Source: Tritrichomonas musculus
Taxonomy: Eukaryota > Parabasalia > Tritrichomonadida > Tritrichomonadidae
NCBI GenBank assembly: GCA_039105265.1
Contig: JAPFFF010000467.1
Location: 1 to 22,200, forward strand
Direction of reading: 5' to 3'
Length of the DNA stretch: 22,200 nt
A program made the translations under genes and the position numbers. The notes under the pieces were generated by a model. That model was not told where the DNA came from. It searched no databases and saw only the letters and a list, made by a program, of their open reading frames with translations. How positions within the stretch are numbered: the stretch's first letter is position 1; each line of letters opens with the position of its first letter. This document shows positions 1 through 13,600 of the stretch, piece by piece.

Positions 1-28
1 GAAAGAGCTGCTTTTTCAATTTTTTATC

Positions 29-1159
29 ATGTCTGATACTCCTATATATAATGATAATGGTTCGTACACGAATGAATTCATTCGTGAGTCTCAAATTCTT
101 TTAAGTCAGATTGTTCCAGATGAAAGAAGGAAAGCCCACTAATTGAGATGCAGTCAAAATCATTGAAGAATATCGACTGCCAGATCCAATATTTTCAGAT
201 ACGTGGGTTAGAACTTTCATGAAGAGAAATCATTTCTCCTTTAGGCTTGCTCATTATTCTCGGCGCGGAGCAATAAAGATGACTTACATTGATGAGTTCA
301 TTCAGAAAGTAGCAGATGCGGTCCTTAAATATACAAGAAAATCGGTGTATAAACATGGACGAGACATCGGTACGCATCAATAACGGCACACTGCGAACTA
401 TTGTACCGGTAGGATTGGAAAAAGTTATATTTGAAGGAAGCAGGAGCGAAAAAGAGTGTTCACGGCTATTGCAACAATAACATACAATGGAAAAGCTCCC
501 TCTAATCCTAGCTGGCTAAAGGAAAAAACAGATGCCTGTTGTTCAAAATTTAGAGCAGCAAAACGAGCTGAATGCATGGCCGTCTAAAAACGGATGGGTT
601 GATGAACAAATCATGATCCAGTACTTAAACTGGCTGCATGCTGAATGAGCTGGTAGGAAACCATGTGCCCTTGTTCTTGATTGCTACAAAGCCCACCGAA
701 CAGATGCTGTTAAAGAAGAAGCAAAAAGCTCTAGGAATTGAATTGATCTATGTTCCAGCATGCGGCACAAGCATTTATCAACCATTGGATAGGCGAATAT
801 TTGGGATTCTCAAAGCACACTTAAGATCATTGGCAGGTTCCCGAATATTCTATGGCACACAAAGATACGAGACAATCACAAACCATCTACTCATTGCTTG
901 GGCAAGAATATCAGCAAATGCACGTAGAGCAGGATGGAACATTCCAGGATTAACTGAAGAGCTTGTGAACCGAGGTTATGATTTTAAACAAGATGATAAT
1001 GGCACAAATGAACCCAATTATGAAGCTGATGATATCGAAGAAGAAGACGACATTGACGAGGAAGAAAAAGATGCACTTAACGAAAATCTTGAAGAAGAAG
1101 ACTTTAATGAAGAAGAGGATTTTGATGAAAATGAAATTTATGAAGATCAATACTATTAA
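29..1159 (+). pseudogene. Broken pogo-like transposase (Tc1/mariner superfamily, CENP-B-type HTH plus DDD core)
   Basis: This is a remnant of a DNA transposon gene whose product would bind transposon ends and cut and paste the element. Reading begins at the ATG at 29 and stops at 140-142. A CENP-B/Tc5-type helix-turn-helix stretch follows around 151-345 (FSDTWVRTFMKRNHFSFR, then a basic YSRRG patch). The first catalytic Asp is in NMDET (codon 358-360), reached only after a +1 shift near 350. Another shift precedes KRVFTAIATITYNGK at about 450-500. The second Asp is in LVLDCYKAH (679-681), beyond a TGA at 646-648. The third is in QPLDRRIFG (788-790), after a shift near 720-730. The Asp2-Asp3 spacing of about 35 residues is typical of pogo-like enzymes. 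The C-terminus (about 980-1159) is very acidic. At least five lesions make it inactive. The family call rests on the three Asp motifs in order. The left end of the transposon may lie outside the window. Confidence 0.85.
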
Positions 1160-1388
1160 AGAAATAAGCTTTATGACACAGAATTAATAAATCTCAGTAA
1201 AAACATTTTGATTTTTTTTTTTTTTTTTTTCAATAGTTTACAATTTCCTTTATTTTAAAATGCAAAGATTATAGAAGAAATCAAACATTAATAATAAAGC
1301 GCATCCAAAAATGAGCTTAGAACAGCAAAATATGGAGATAAAGTTTTTTTTTAGATTTAAAGAGTAAAGAAAAGTTAAAATTTAATAT
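1160..1388. other. AT-rich non-coding spacer with a T19 tract
   Basis: No open reading frame or RNA gene is visible. A run of 19 T occupies 1212-1230. The right end of the pogo-like element should lie somewhere here, but I could not find a convincing terminal inverted repeat because its partner is probably left of the window. Confidence 0.5.
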
Positions 1389-1520
1389 GAATCTTTATTT
1401 TTAAGTAAAAAATATTTGTTTTGTATGTTATGAGTAATGAGTGATAAAACATTTTTCTGGCTGAGTTACTTTGTCAATCGCCGGTCGATGCTGATATACA
1501 ATCAACATCGGCCGGCGAGT
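1389..1520 (+). repeat. Left hairpin block flanking the satellite array
   Basis: A long, nearly perfect hairpin occupies 1478-1518. TCGCCGGTCGATGCTGAT pairs with the arm ending in CGGCCGGCGA, over 18 positions with one T-G wobble and one C-A mismatch around a 5-base loop. The sequence just upstream (ATGAGTGAT, TTTTTCTGG, GAGTTACTTT) matches a block on the other side of the array at 14560-14680, in the same order and orientation. Pairs that differ between the two copies mostly change on both sides of the stem. It could be a non-coding RNA gene or a DNA foldback element. I cannot tell which. Confidence 0.6.
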
Positions 1521-1587
1521 CTGCGAACGAGTGAGACTTTGTATAGTGAATCTGTGTTGTATTGATTATATGTGTGATTTGCGTGGT

Positions 1588-1606
1588 TCGTTGGTCGAGC
1601 GGGGAA
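1588..1606 (+). repeat. 19-bp flanking motif, left copy (tRNA A-box-like)
   Basis: TCGTTGGTCGAGCGGGGAA occurs here and again, with one change, at 14488-14506 on the far side of the 12.5-kb array. TGGTCGAGCGG fits the RNA polymerase III A-box consensus TRGYNNARNNG. No cloverleaf, T-arm or good B-box follows, so this is not a tRNA gene. Confidence 0.55.
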
Positions 1607-1630
1607 GTGCCTGTCGATTGACGTTCATCT

Positions 1631-4600
1631 GATTATTTAAAATCAAAATAGAACTGTTTATATAACATAATTTCAAGATATTCTTCCGTGTTCCCGTCTG
1701 TATTCGTTTCCGTGCTCATGTATTCCGTTCCGTACGTTTGTCTTTCGAATCCTGCATCTTCAAATATAAGTAAAGTATAACCATCTGTAAAATAAATTCT
1801 TTAAGGTCTTCCGTGTTCCCGTCTGTATTCGTTTCCGTGTTCATGTATTCCTTTCTTTAATTCTGATTACTGAATAATATTTAAAATCAAAATAGAACTG
1901 TTTATATAACATAATTTCGAGATATTCTTCTGTGTTCGTTTCTGTATTCGTTTCCGTGTTCATGTATTCCGTTCTGTACGTTTGTCTTTCGAATCCTGCA
2001 TCTTCAAATATAAGTAAAGTATAACCATCTGTAAAATAAATTCTTTAAGGTCTTCCGTGTTCCCGTCTGTATTCGTTTCCGTGCTCATGTATTCCGTTCC
2101 GTACGTTTGTCTTTCGAATCCTGCATCTTCAAATATAAGTAAAGTATAACCATCTGTAAAATAAATTCTTTAAGGTCTTCCGTGTTCCCGTCTGTATTCG
2201 TTTCCGTGTTCATGTATTCCTTTCTTTAATTCTGATTACTGAATAATATTTAAAATCAAAATAGAACTGTTTATATAACATAATTTCGAGATATTCTTCT
2301 GTGTTCGTTTCTGTATTCGTTTCCGTGTTCATGTATTCCGTTCTGTACGTTTGTCTTTCGAATCCTGCATCTTCAAATATAAGTAAAGTATAACCATCTG
2401 TAAAATAAATTCTTTAAGGTCTTCCGTGTTCCCGTCTGTATTCGTTTCCGTGCTCATGTATTCCGTTCCGTACGTTTGTCTTTCGAATCCTGCATCTTCA
2501 AATATAAGTAAAGTATAACCATCTGTAAAATAAATTCTTTAAGGTCTTCCGTGTTCCCGTCTGTATTCGTTTCCGTGCTCATGTATTCCGTTCCGTACGT
2601 TTGTCTTTCGAATCCTGCATCTTCAAATATAAGTAAAGTATAACCATCTGTAAAATAAATTCTTTAAGGTCTTCCGTGTTCCCGTCTGTATTCGTTTCCG
2701 TGCTCATGTATTCCGTTCCGTACGTTTGTCTTTCGAATCCTGCATCTTCAAATATAAGTAAAGTATAACCATCTGTAAAATAAATTCTTTAAGGTCTTCC
2801 GTGTTCCCGTCTGTATTCGTTTCCGTGCTCATGTATTCCGTTCCGTACGTTTGTCTTTCGAATCCTGCATCTTCAAATATAAGTAAAGTATAACCATCTG
2901 TAAAATAAATTTTTTAAGGTCTTCCGTGTTCCCATCTGTATTCGTTTCCGTGCTCATGTATTCCGTTCTGTACGTTTGTCTTTCGAATCCTGCATCTTCA
3001 AATATAAGTAAAGTATAACCATCTGTAAAATAAATTCTTTAAGGTCTTCCGTGTTCCCGTCTGTATTCGTTTCCGTGCTCATGTATTCCGTTCCGTACGT
3101 TTGTCTTTCGAATCCTGCATCTTCAAATATAAGTAAAGTATAACCATCTGTAAAATAAATTCTTTAAGGTCTTCCGTGTTCCCGTCTGTATTCGTTTCCG
3201 TGCTCATGTATTCCGTTCCGTACGTTTGTCTTTCGAATCCTGCATCTTCAAATATAAGTAAAGTATAACCATCTGTAAAATAAATTCTTTAAGGTCTTCC
3301 GTGTTCCCGTCTGTATTCGTTTCCGTGCTCATGTATTCCGTTCCGTACGTTTGTCTTTCGAATCCTGCATCTTCAAATATAAGTAAAGTATAACCATCTG
3401 TAAAATAAATTCTTTAAGGTCTTCCGCGTTCCCGTCTGTATTCGTTTCCGTGTTCATGTATTCCTTTCTTTAATTCTGATTACTGAATAATATTTAAAAT
3501 CAAAATAGAACTGTTTATATAACATAATTTCGAGATATTCTTCTGTGTTCGTTTCTGTATTCGTTTCCGTGTTCATGTATTCCGTTCTGTACGTTTGTCT
3601 TTCGAATCCTGCATCTTCAAATATAAGTAAAGTATAACCATCTGTAAAATAAATTCTTTAAGGTCTTCCGTGTTCCCGTCTGTATTCGTTTCCGTGCTCA
3701 TGTATTCCGTTCCGTACGTTTGTCTTTCGAATCCTGCATCTTCAAATATAAGTAAAGTATAACCATCTGTAAAATAAATTCTTTAAGGTCTTCCGTGTTC
3801 CCGTCTGTATTCGTTTCCGTGCTCATGTATTCCGTTCCGTACGTTTGTCTTTCGAATCCTGCATCTTCAAATATAAGTAAAGTATAACCATCTGTAAAAT
3901 AAATTCTTTAAGGTCTTCCGTGTTCCCGTCTGTATTCGTTTCCGTGCTCATGTATTCCGTTCCGTACGTTTGTCTTTCGAATCCTGCATCTTCAAATATA
4001 AGTAAAGTATAACCATCTGTAAAATAAATTCTTTAAGGTCTTCCGTGTTCCCGTCTGTATTCGTTTCCGTGTTCATGTATTCCTTTCTTTAATTCTGATT
4101 ACTGAATAATATTTAAAATCAAAATAGAACTGTTTATATAACATAATTTCGAGATATTCTTCTGTGTTCGTTTCTGTATTCGTTTCCGTGTTCATGTATT
4201 CCGTTCTGTACGTTTGTCTTTCGAATCCTGCATCTTCAAATATAAGTAAAGTATAACCATCTGTAAAATAAATTCTTTAAGGTCTTCCGTGTTCCCGTCT
4301 GTATTCGTTTCCGTGCTCATGTATTCCGTTCCGTACGTTTGTCTTTCGAATCCTGCATCTTCAAATATAAGTAAAGTATAACCATCTGTAAAATAAATTC
4401 TTTAAGGTCTTCCGTGTTCCCGTCTGTATTCGTTTCCGTGCTCATGTATTCCGTTCCGTACGTTTGTCTTTCGAATCCTGCATCTTCAAATATAAGTAAA
4501 GTATAACCATCTGTAAAATAAATTCTTTAAGGTCTTCCGTGTTCCCGTCTGTATTCGTTTCCGTGCTCATGTATTCCGTTCCGTACGTTTGTCTTTCGAA

Positions 4601-7600
4601 TCCTGCATCTTCAAATATAAGTAAAGTATAACCATCTGTAAAATAAATTCTTTAAGGTCTTCCGTGTTCCCGTCTGTATTCGTTTCCGTGCTCATGTATT
4701 CCGTTCCGTACGTTTGTCTTTCGAATCCTGCATCTTCAAATATAAGTAAAGTATAACCATCTGTAAAATAAATTTTTTAAGGTCTTCCGTGTTCCCATCT
4801 GTATTCGTTTCCGTGCTCATGTATTCCGTTCTGTACGTTTGTCTTTCGAATCCTGCATCTTCAAATATAAGTAAAGTATAACCATCTGTAAAATAAATTC
4901 TTTAAGGTCTTCCGTGTTCCCGTCTGTATTCGTTTCCGTGCTCATGTATTCCGTTCCGTACGTTTGTCTTTCGAATCCTGCATCTTCAAATATTTAAAAT
5001 CAAAATAGAACTGTCTATATAACATAATTTCGAGTATTCCTGTGTTCGTTTCTGTATTCGTTTCCGTGCTCATGTATTCCGTTCTGTACGTTTGTCTTTC
5101 GAATCCTGCATCTTCAAATATAAGTAAAGTATAACCATCTGTAAAATAAATTCTTTAAGGTCTTCCGTGTTCCCGTCTGTATTCGTTTCCGTGCTCATGT
5201 ATTCCGTTCCGTACGTTTGTCTTTCGAATCCTGCATCTTCAAATATAAGTAAAGTATAACCATCTGTAAAATAAATTCTTTAAGGTCTTCCGTGTTCCCG
5301 TCTGTATTCGTTTCCGTGTTCATGTATTCCTTTCTTTAATTCTGATTACTGAATAATATTTAAAATCAAAATAGAACTGTTTATATAACATAATTTCGAG
5401 ATATTCTTCTGTGTTCGTTTCTGTATTCGTTTCCGTGTTCATGTATTCCGTTCTGTACGTTTGTCTTTCGAATCCTGCATCTTCAAATATAAGTAAAGTA
5501 TAACCATCTGTAAAATAAATTCTTTAAGGTCTTCCGTGTTCCCGTCTGTATTCGTTTCCGTGCTCATGTATTCCGTTCCGTACGTTTGTCTTTCGAATCC
5601 TGCATCTTCAAATATAAGTAAAGTATAACCATCTGTAAAATAAATTCTTTAAGGTCTTCCGTGTTCCCGTCTGTATTCGTTTCCGTGCTCATGTATTCCG
5701 TTCCGTACGTTTGTCTTTCGAATCCTGCATCTTCAAATATAAGTAAAGTATAACCATCTGTAAAATAAATTCTTTAAGGTCTTCCGTGTTCCCGTCTGTA
5801 TTCGTTTCCGTGCTCATGTATTCCGTTCCGTACGTTTGTCTTTCGAATCCTGCATCTTCAAATATAAGTAAAGTATAACCATCTGTAAAATAAATTCTTT
5901 AAGGTCTTCCGTGTTCCCGTCTGTATTCGTTTCCGTGCTCATGTATTCCGTTCCGTACGTTTGTCTTTCGAATCCTGCATCTTCAAATATAAGTAAAGTA
6001 TAACCATCTGTAAAATAAATTTTTTAAGGTCTTCCGTGTTCCCATCTGTATTCGTTTCCGTGCTCATGTATTCCGTTCTGTACGTTTGTCTTTCGAATCC
6101 TGCATCTTCAAATATAAGTAAAGTATAACCATCTGTAAAATAAATTCTTTAAGGTCTTCCGTGTTCCCGTCTGTATTCGTTTCCGTGCTCATGTATTCCG
6201 TTCCGTACGTTTGTCTTTCGAATCCTGCATCTTCAAATATAAGTAAAGTATAACCATCTGTAAAATAAATTCTTTAAGGTCTTCCGTGTTCCCGTCTGTA
6301 TTCGTTTCCGTGCTCATGTATTCCGTTCCGTACGTTTGTCTTTCGAATCCTGCATCTTCAAATATAAGTAAAGTATAACCATCTGTAAAATAAATTCTTT
6401 AAGGTCTTCCGTGTTCCCGTCTGTATTCGTTTCCGTGCTCATGTATTCCGTTCCGTACGTTTGTCTTTCGAATCCTGCATCTTCAAATATAAGTAAAGTA
6501 TAACCATCTGTAAAATAAATTCTTTAAGGTCTTCCGCGTTCCCGTCTGTATTCGTTTCCGTGTTCATGTATTCCTTTCTTTAATTCTGATTACTGAATAA
6601 TATTTAAAATCAAAATAGAACTGTTTATATAACATAATTTCGAGATATTCTTCTGTGTTCGTTTCTGTATTCGTTTCCGTGTTCATGTATCCCGTTCTGT
6701 ACGTTTGTCTTTCGAATCCTGCATCTTCAAATATAAGTAAAGTATAACCATCTGTAAAATAAATTTTTTAAGGTCTTCCGTGTTCCCATCTGTATTCGTT
6801 TCCGTGCTCATGTATTCCGTTCTGTACGTTTGTCTTTCGAATCCTGCATCTTCAAATATAAGTAAAGTATAACCATCTGTAAAATAAATTCTTTAAGGTC
6901 TTCCGTGTTCCCGTCTGTATTCGTTTCCGTGCTCATGTATTCCGTTCCGTACGTTTGTCTTTCGAATCCTGCATCTTCAAATATAAGTAAAGTATAACCA
7001 TCTGTAAAATAAATTCTTTAAGGTCTTCCGTGTTCCCGTCTGTATTCGTTTCCGTGCTCATGTATTCCGTTCCGTACGTTTGTCTTTCGAATCCTGCATC
7101 TTCAAATATAAGTAAAGTATAACCATCTGTAAAATAAATTCTTTAAGGTCTTCCGTGTTCCCGTCTGTATTCGTTTCCGTGCTCATGTATTCCGTTCCGT
7201 ACGTTTGTCTTTCGAATCCTGCATCTTCAAATATAAGTAAAGTATAACCATCTGTAAAATAAATTCTTTAAGGTCTTCCGTGTTCCCGTCTGTATTCGTT
7301 TCCGTGCTCATGTATTCCGTTCCGTACGTTTGTCTTTCGAATCCTGCATCTTCAAATATAAGTAAAGTATAACCATCTGTAAAATAAATTCTTTAAGGTC
7401 TTCCGTGTTCCCGTCTGTATTCGTTTCCGTGCTCATGTATTCCGTTCCGTACGTTTGTCTTTCGAATCCTGCATCTTCAAATATAAGTAAAGTATAACCA
7501 TCTGTAAAATAAATTCTTTAAGGTCTTCCGTGTTCCCGTCTGTATTCGTTTCCGTGCTCATGTATTCCGTTCCGTACGTTTGTCTTTCGAATCCTGCATC

Positions 7601-10600
7601 TTCAAATATAAGTAAAGTATAACCATCTGTAAAATAAATTCTTTAAGGTCTTCCGCGTTCCCGTCTGTATTCGTTTCCGTGTTCATGTATTCCTTTCTTT
7701 AATTCTGATTACTGAATAATATTTAAAATCAAAATAGAACTGTTTATATAACATAATTTCGAGATATTCTTCTGTGTTCGTTTCTGTATTCGTTTCCGTG
7801 CTCATGTATTCCGTTCTGTACGTTTGTCTTTCGAATCCTGCATCTTCAAATATAAGTAAAGTATAACCATCTGTAAAATAAATTCTTTAAGGTCTTCCGT
7901 GTTCCCGTCTGTATTCGTTTCCGTGCTCATGTATTCCGTTCCGTACGTTTGTCTTTCGAATCCTGCATCTTCAAATATAAGTAAAGTATAACCATCTGTA
8001 AAATAAATTCTTTAAGGTCTTCCGTGTTCCCGTCTGTATTCGTTTCCGTGCTCATGTATTCCGTTCCGTACGTTTGTCTTTCGAATCCTGCATCTTCAAA
8101 TATAAGTAAAGTATAACCATCTGTAAAATAAATTCTTTAAGGTCTTCCGTGTTCCCGTCTGTATTCGTTTCCGTGCTCATGTATTCCGTTCCGTACGTTT
8201 GTCTTTCGAATCCTGCATCTTCAAATATAAGTAAAGTATAACCATCTGTAAAATAAATTCTTTAAGGTCTTCCGCGTTCCCGTCTGTATTCGTTTCCGTG
8301 TTCATGTATTCCTTTCTTTAATTCTGATTACTGAATAATATTTAAAATCAAAATAGAACTGTTTATATAACATAATTTCGAGATATTCTTCTGTGTTCGT
8401 TTCTGTATTCGTTTCCGTGTTCATGTATCCCGTTCTGTACGTTTGTCTTTCGAATCCTGCATCTTCAAATATAAGTAAAGTATAACCATCTGTAAAATAA
8501 ATTTTTTAAGGTCTTCCGTGTTCCCATCTGTATTCGTTTCCGTGCTCATGTATTCCGTTCCGTACGTTTGTCTTTCGAATCCTGCATCTTCAAATATAAG
8601 TAAAGTATAACCATCTGTAAAATAAATTCTTTAAGGTCTTCCGTGTTCCCGTCTGTATTCGTTTCCGTGCTCATGTATTCCGTTCCGTACGTTTGTCTTT
8701 CGAATCCTGCATCTTCAAATATAAGTAAAGTATAACCATCTGTAAAATAAATTCTTTAAGGTCTTCCGTGTTCCCGTCTGTATTCGTTTCCGTGCTCATG
8801 TATTCCGTTCCGTACGTTTGTCTTTCGAATCCTGCATCTTCAAATATAAGTAAAGTATAACCATCTGTAAAATAAATTCTTTAAGGTCTTCCGTGTTCCC
8901 GTCTGTATTCGTTTCCGTGCTCATGTATTCCGTTCCGTACGTTTGTCTTTCGAATCCTGCATCTTCAAATATAAGTAAAGTATAACCATCTGTAAAATAA
9001 ATTCTTTAAGGTCTTCCGCGTTCCCGTCTGTATTCGTTTCCGTGTTCATGTATTCCTTTCTTTAATTCTGATTACTGAATAATATTTAAAATCAAAATAG
9101 AACTGTTTATATAACATAATTTCGAGATATTCTTCTGTGTTCGTTTCTGTATTCGTTTCCGTGCTCATGTATTCCGTTCTGTACGTTTGTCTTTCGAATC
9201 CTGCATCTTCAAATATAAGTAAAGTATAACCATCTGTAAAATAAATTCTTTAAGGTCTTCCGTGTTCCCATCTGTATTCGTTTCCGTGCTCATGTATTCC
9301 GTTCCGTACGTTTGTCTTTCGAATCCTGCATCTTCAAATATAAGTAAAGTATAACCATCTGTAAAATAAATTCTTTAAGGTCTTCCGTGTTCCCGTCTGT
9401 ATTCGTTTCCGTGCTCATGTATTCCGTTCCGTACGTTTGTCTTTCGAATCCTGCATCTTCAAATATAAGTAAAGTATAACCATCTGTAAAATAAATTCTT
9501 TAAGGTCTTCCGTGTTCCCGTCTGTATTCGTTTCCGTGCTCATGTATTCCGTTCCGTACGTTTGTCTTTCGAATCCTGCATCTTCAAATATAAGTAAAGT
9601 ATAACCATCTGTAAAATAAATTCTTTAAGGTCTTCCGTGTTCCCGTCTGTATTCGTTTCCGTGCTCATGTATTCCGTTCCGTACGTTTGTCTTTCGAATC
9701 CTGCATCTTCAAATATAAGTAAAGTATAACCATCTGTAAAATAAATTCTTTAAGGTCTTCCGTGTTCCCGTCTGTATTCGTTTCCGTGCTCATGTATTCC
9801 GTTCCGTACGTTTGTCTTTCGAATCCTGCATCTTCAAATATAAGTAAAGTATAACCATCTGTAAAATAAATTCTTTAAGGTCTTCCGTGTTCCCGTCTGT
9901 ATTCGTTTCCGTGCTCATGTATTCCGTTCCGTACGTTTGTCTTTCGAATCCTGCATCTTCAAATATAAGTAAAGTATAACCATCTGTAAAATAAATTCTT
10001 TAAGGTCTTCCGTGTTCCCGTCTGTATTCGTTTCCGTGCTCATGTATTCCGTTCCGTACGTTTGTCTTTCGAATCCTGCATCTTCAAATATAAGTAAAGT
10101 ATAACCATCTGTAAAATAAATTCTTTAAGGTCTTCCGTGTTCCCGTCTGTATTCGTTTCCGTGTTCATGTATTCCTTTCTTTAATTCTGATTACTGAATA
10201 ATATTTAAAATCAAAATAGAACTGTTTATATAACATAATTTCGAGATATTCTTCTGTGTTCGTTTCTGTATTCGTTTCCGTGTTCATGTATTCCGTTCTG
10301 TACGTTTGTCTTTCGAATCCTGCATCTTCAAATATAAGTAAAGTATAACCATCTGTAAAATAAATTCTTTAAGGTCTTCCGTGTTCCCGTCTGTATTCGT
10401 TTCCGTGCTCATGTATTCCGTTCCGTACGTTTGTCTTTCGAATCCTGCATCTTCAAATATAAGTAAAGTATAACCATCTGTAAAATAAATTCTTTAAGGT
10501 CTTCCGTGTTCCCGTCTGTATTCGTTTCCGTGCTCATGTATTCCGTTCCGTACGTTTGTCTTTCGAATCCTGCATCTTCAAATATAAGTAAAGTATAACC

Positions 10601-13600
10601 ATCTGTAAAATAAATTCTTTAAGGTCTTCCGTGTTCCCGTCTGTATTCGTTTCCGTGCTCATGTATTCCGTTCCGTACGTTTGTCTTTCGAATCCTGCAT
10701 CTTCAAATATAAGTAAAGTATAACCATCTGTAAAATAAATTCTTTAAGGTCTTCCGTGTTCCCATCTGTATTCGTTTCCGTGCTCATGTATTCCGTTCTG
10801 TACGTTTGTCTTTCGAATCCTGCATCTTCAAATATAAGTAAAGTATAACCATCTGTAAAATAAATTCTTTAAGGTCTTCCGTGTTCCCGTCTGTATTCGT
10901 TTCCGTGCTCATGTATTCCGTTCCGTACGTTTGTCTTTCGAATCCTGCATCTTCAAATATAAGTAAAGTATAACCATCTGTAAAATAAATTCTTTAAGGT
11001 CTTCCGTGTTCCCGTCTGTATTCGTTTCCGTGCTCATGTATTCCGTTCCGTACGTTTGTCTTTCGAATCCTGCATCTTCAAATATAAGTAAAGTATAACC
11101 ATCTGTAAAATAAATTCTTTAAGGTCTTCCGTGTTCCCGTCTGTATTCGTTTCCGTGCTCATGTATTCCGTTCCGTACGTTTGTCTTTCGAATCCTGCAT
11201 CTTCAAATATAAGTAAAGTATAACCATCTGTAAAATAAATTCTTTAAGGTCTTCCGCGTTCCCGTCTGTATTCGTTTCCGTGTTCATGTATTCCTTTCTT
11301 TAATTCTGATTACTGAATAATATTTAAAATCAAAATAGAACTGTTTATATAACATAATTTCGAGATATTCTTCTGTGTTCGTTTCTGTATTCGTTTCCGT
11401 GCTCATGTATTCCGTTCTGTACGTTTGTCTTTCGAATCCTGCATCTTCAAATATAAGTAAAGTATAACCATCTGTAAAATAAATTCTTTAAGGTCTTCCG
11501 TGTTCCCGTCTGTATTCGTTTCCGTGCTCATGTATTCCGTTCCGTACGTTTGTCTTTCGAATCCTGCATCTTCAAATATAAGTAAAGTATAACCATCTGT
11601 AAAATAAATTCTTTAAGGTCTTCCGCGTTCCCGTCTGTATTCGTTTCCGTGTTCATGTATTCCTTTCTTTAATTCTGATTACTGAATAATATTTAAAATC
11701 AAAATAGAACTGTTTATATAACATAATTTCGAGATATTCTTCTGTGTTCGTTTCTGTATTCGTTTCCGTGTTCATGTATCCCGTTCTGTACGTTTGTCTT
11801 TCGAATCCTGCATCTTCAAATATAAGTAAAGTATAACCATCTGTAAAATAAATTTTTTAAGGTCTTCCGTGTTCCCATCTGTATTCGTTTCCGTGCTCAT
11901 GTATTCCGTTCTGTACGTTTGTCTTTCGAATCCTGCATCTTCAAATATAAGTAAAGTATAACCATCTGTAAAATAAATTCTTTAAGGTCTTCCGTGTTCC
12001 CGTCTGTATTCGTTTCCGTGCTCATGTATTCCGTTCCGTACGTTTGTCTTTCGAATCCTGCATCTTCAAATATAAGTAAAGTATAACCATCTGTAAAATA
12101 AATTCTTTAAGGTCTTCCGTGTTCCCGTCTGTATTCGTTTCCGTGCTCATGTATTCCGTTCCGTACGTTTGTCTTTCGAATCCTGCATCTTCAAATATAA
12201 GTAAAGTATAACCATCTGTAAAATAAATTCTTTAAGGTCTTCCGTGTTCCCGTCTGTATTCGTTTCCGTGCTCATGTATTCCGTTCCGTACGTTTGTCTT
12301 TCGAATCCTGCATCTTCAAATATAAGTAAAGTATAACCATCTGTAAAATAAATTCTTTAAGGTCTTCCGCGTTCCCGTCTGTATTCGTTTCCGTGTTCAT
12401 GTATTCCTTTCTTTAATTCTGATTACTGAATAATATTTAAAATCAAAATAGAACTGTTTATATAACATAATTTCGAGATATTCTTCTGTGTTCGTTTCTG
12501 TATTCGTTTCCGTGCTCATGTATTCCGTTCTGTACGTTTGTCTTTCGAATCCTGCATCTTCAAATATAAGTAAAGTATAACCATCTGTAAAATAAATTCT
12601 TTAAGGTCTTCCGTGTTCCCATCTGTATTCGTTTCCGTGCTCATGTATTCCGTTCCGTACGTTTGTCTTTCGAATCCTGCATCTTCAAATATAAGTAAAG
12701 TATAACCATCTGTAAAATAAATTCTTTAAGGTCTTCCGTGTTCCCGTCTGTATTCGTTTCCGTGCTCATGTATTCCGTTCCGTACGTTTGTCTTTCGAAT
12801 CCTGCATCTTCAAATATAAGTAAAGTATAACCATCTGTAAAATAAATTCTTTAAGGTCTTCCGTGTTCCCGTCTGTATTCGTTTCCGTGCTCATGTATTC
12901 CGTTCCGTACGTTTGTCTTTCGAATCCTGCATCTTCAAATATAAGTAAAGTATAACCATCTGTAAAATAAATTCTTTAAGGTCTTCCGTGTTCCCGTCTG
13001 TATTCGTTTCCGTGCTCATGTATTCCGTTCCGTACGTTTGTCTTTCGAATCCTGCATCTTCAAATATAAGTAAAGTATAACCATCTGTAAAATAAATTCT
13101 TTAAGGTCTTCCGTGTTCCCGTCTGTATTCGTTTCCGTGCTCATGTATTCCGTTCCGTACGTTTGTCTTTCGAATCCTGCATCTTCAAATATAAGTAAAG
13201 TATAACCATCTGTAAAATAAATTCTTTAAGGTCTTCCGCGTTCCCGTCTGTATTCGTTTCCGTGCTCATGTATTCCGTTCCGTACGTTTGTCTTTCGAAT
13301 CCTGCATCTTCAAATATAAGTAAAGTATAACCATCTGTAAAATAAATTCTTTAAGGTCTTCCGTGTTCCCGTCTGTATTCGTTTCCGTGTTCATGTATTC
13401 CTTTCTTTAATTCTGATTACTGAATAATATTTAAAATCAAAATAGAACTGTTTATATAACATAATTTCGAGATATTCTTCTGTGTTCGTTTCTGTATTCG
13501 TTTCCGTGCTCATGTATTCCGTTCTGTACGTTTGTCTTTCGAATCCTGCATCTTCAAATATAAGTAAAGTATAACCATCTGTAAAATAAATTCTTTAAGG

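Noticed and set aside
950-1187. Reading frames opposite and beside the acidic tail of the first transposase
   Set aside because: They are shadows of the GAA/GAT-rich acidic coding stretch in other frames, with low-complexity Phe/Ile- or Lys/Met-rich products.
1588-1660. tRNA gene at the A-box-like motif
   Set aside because: There is no acceptor pairing, anticodon arm or T-arm, and no good B-box downstream. The same holds at 14488.
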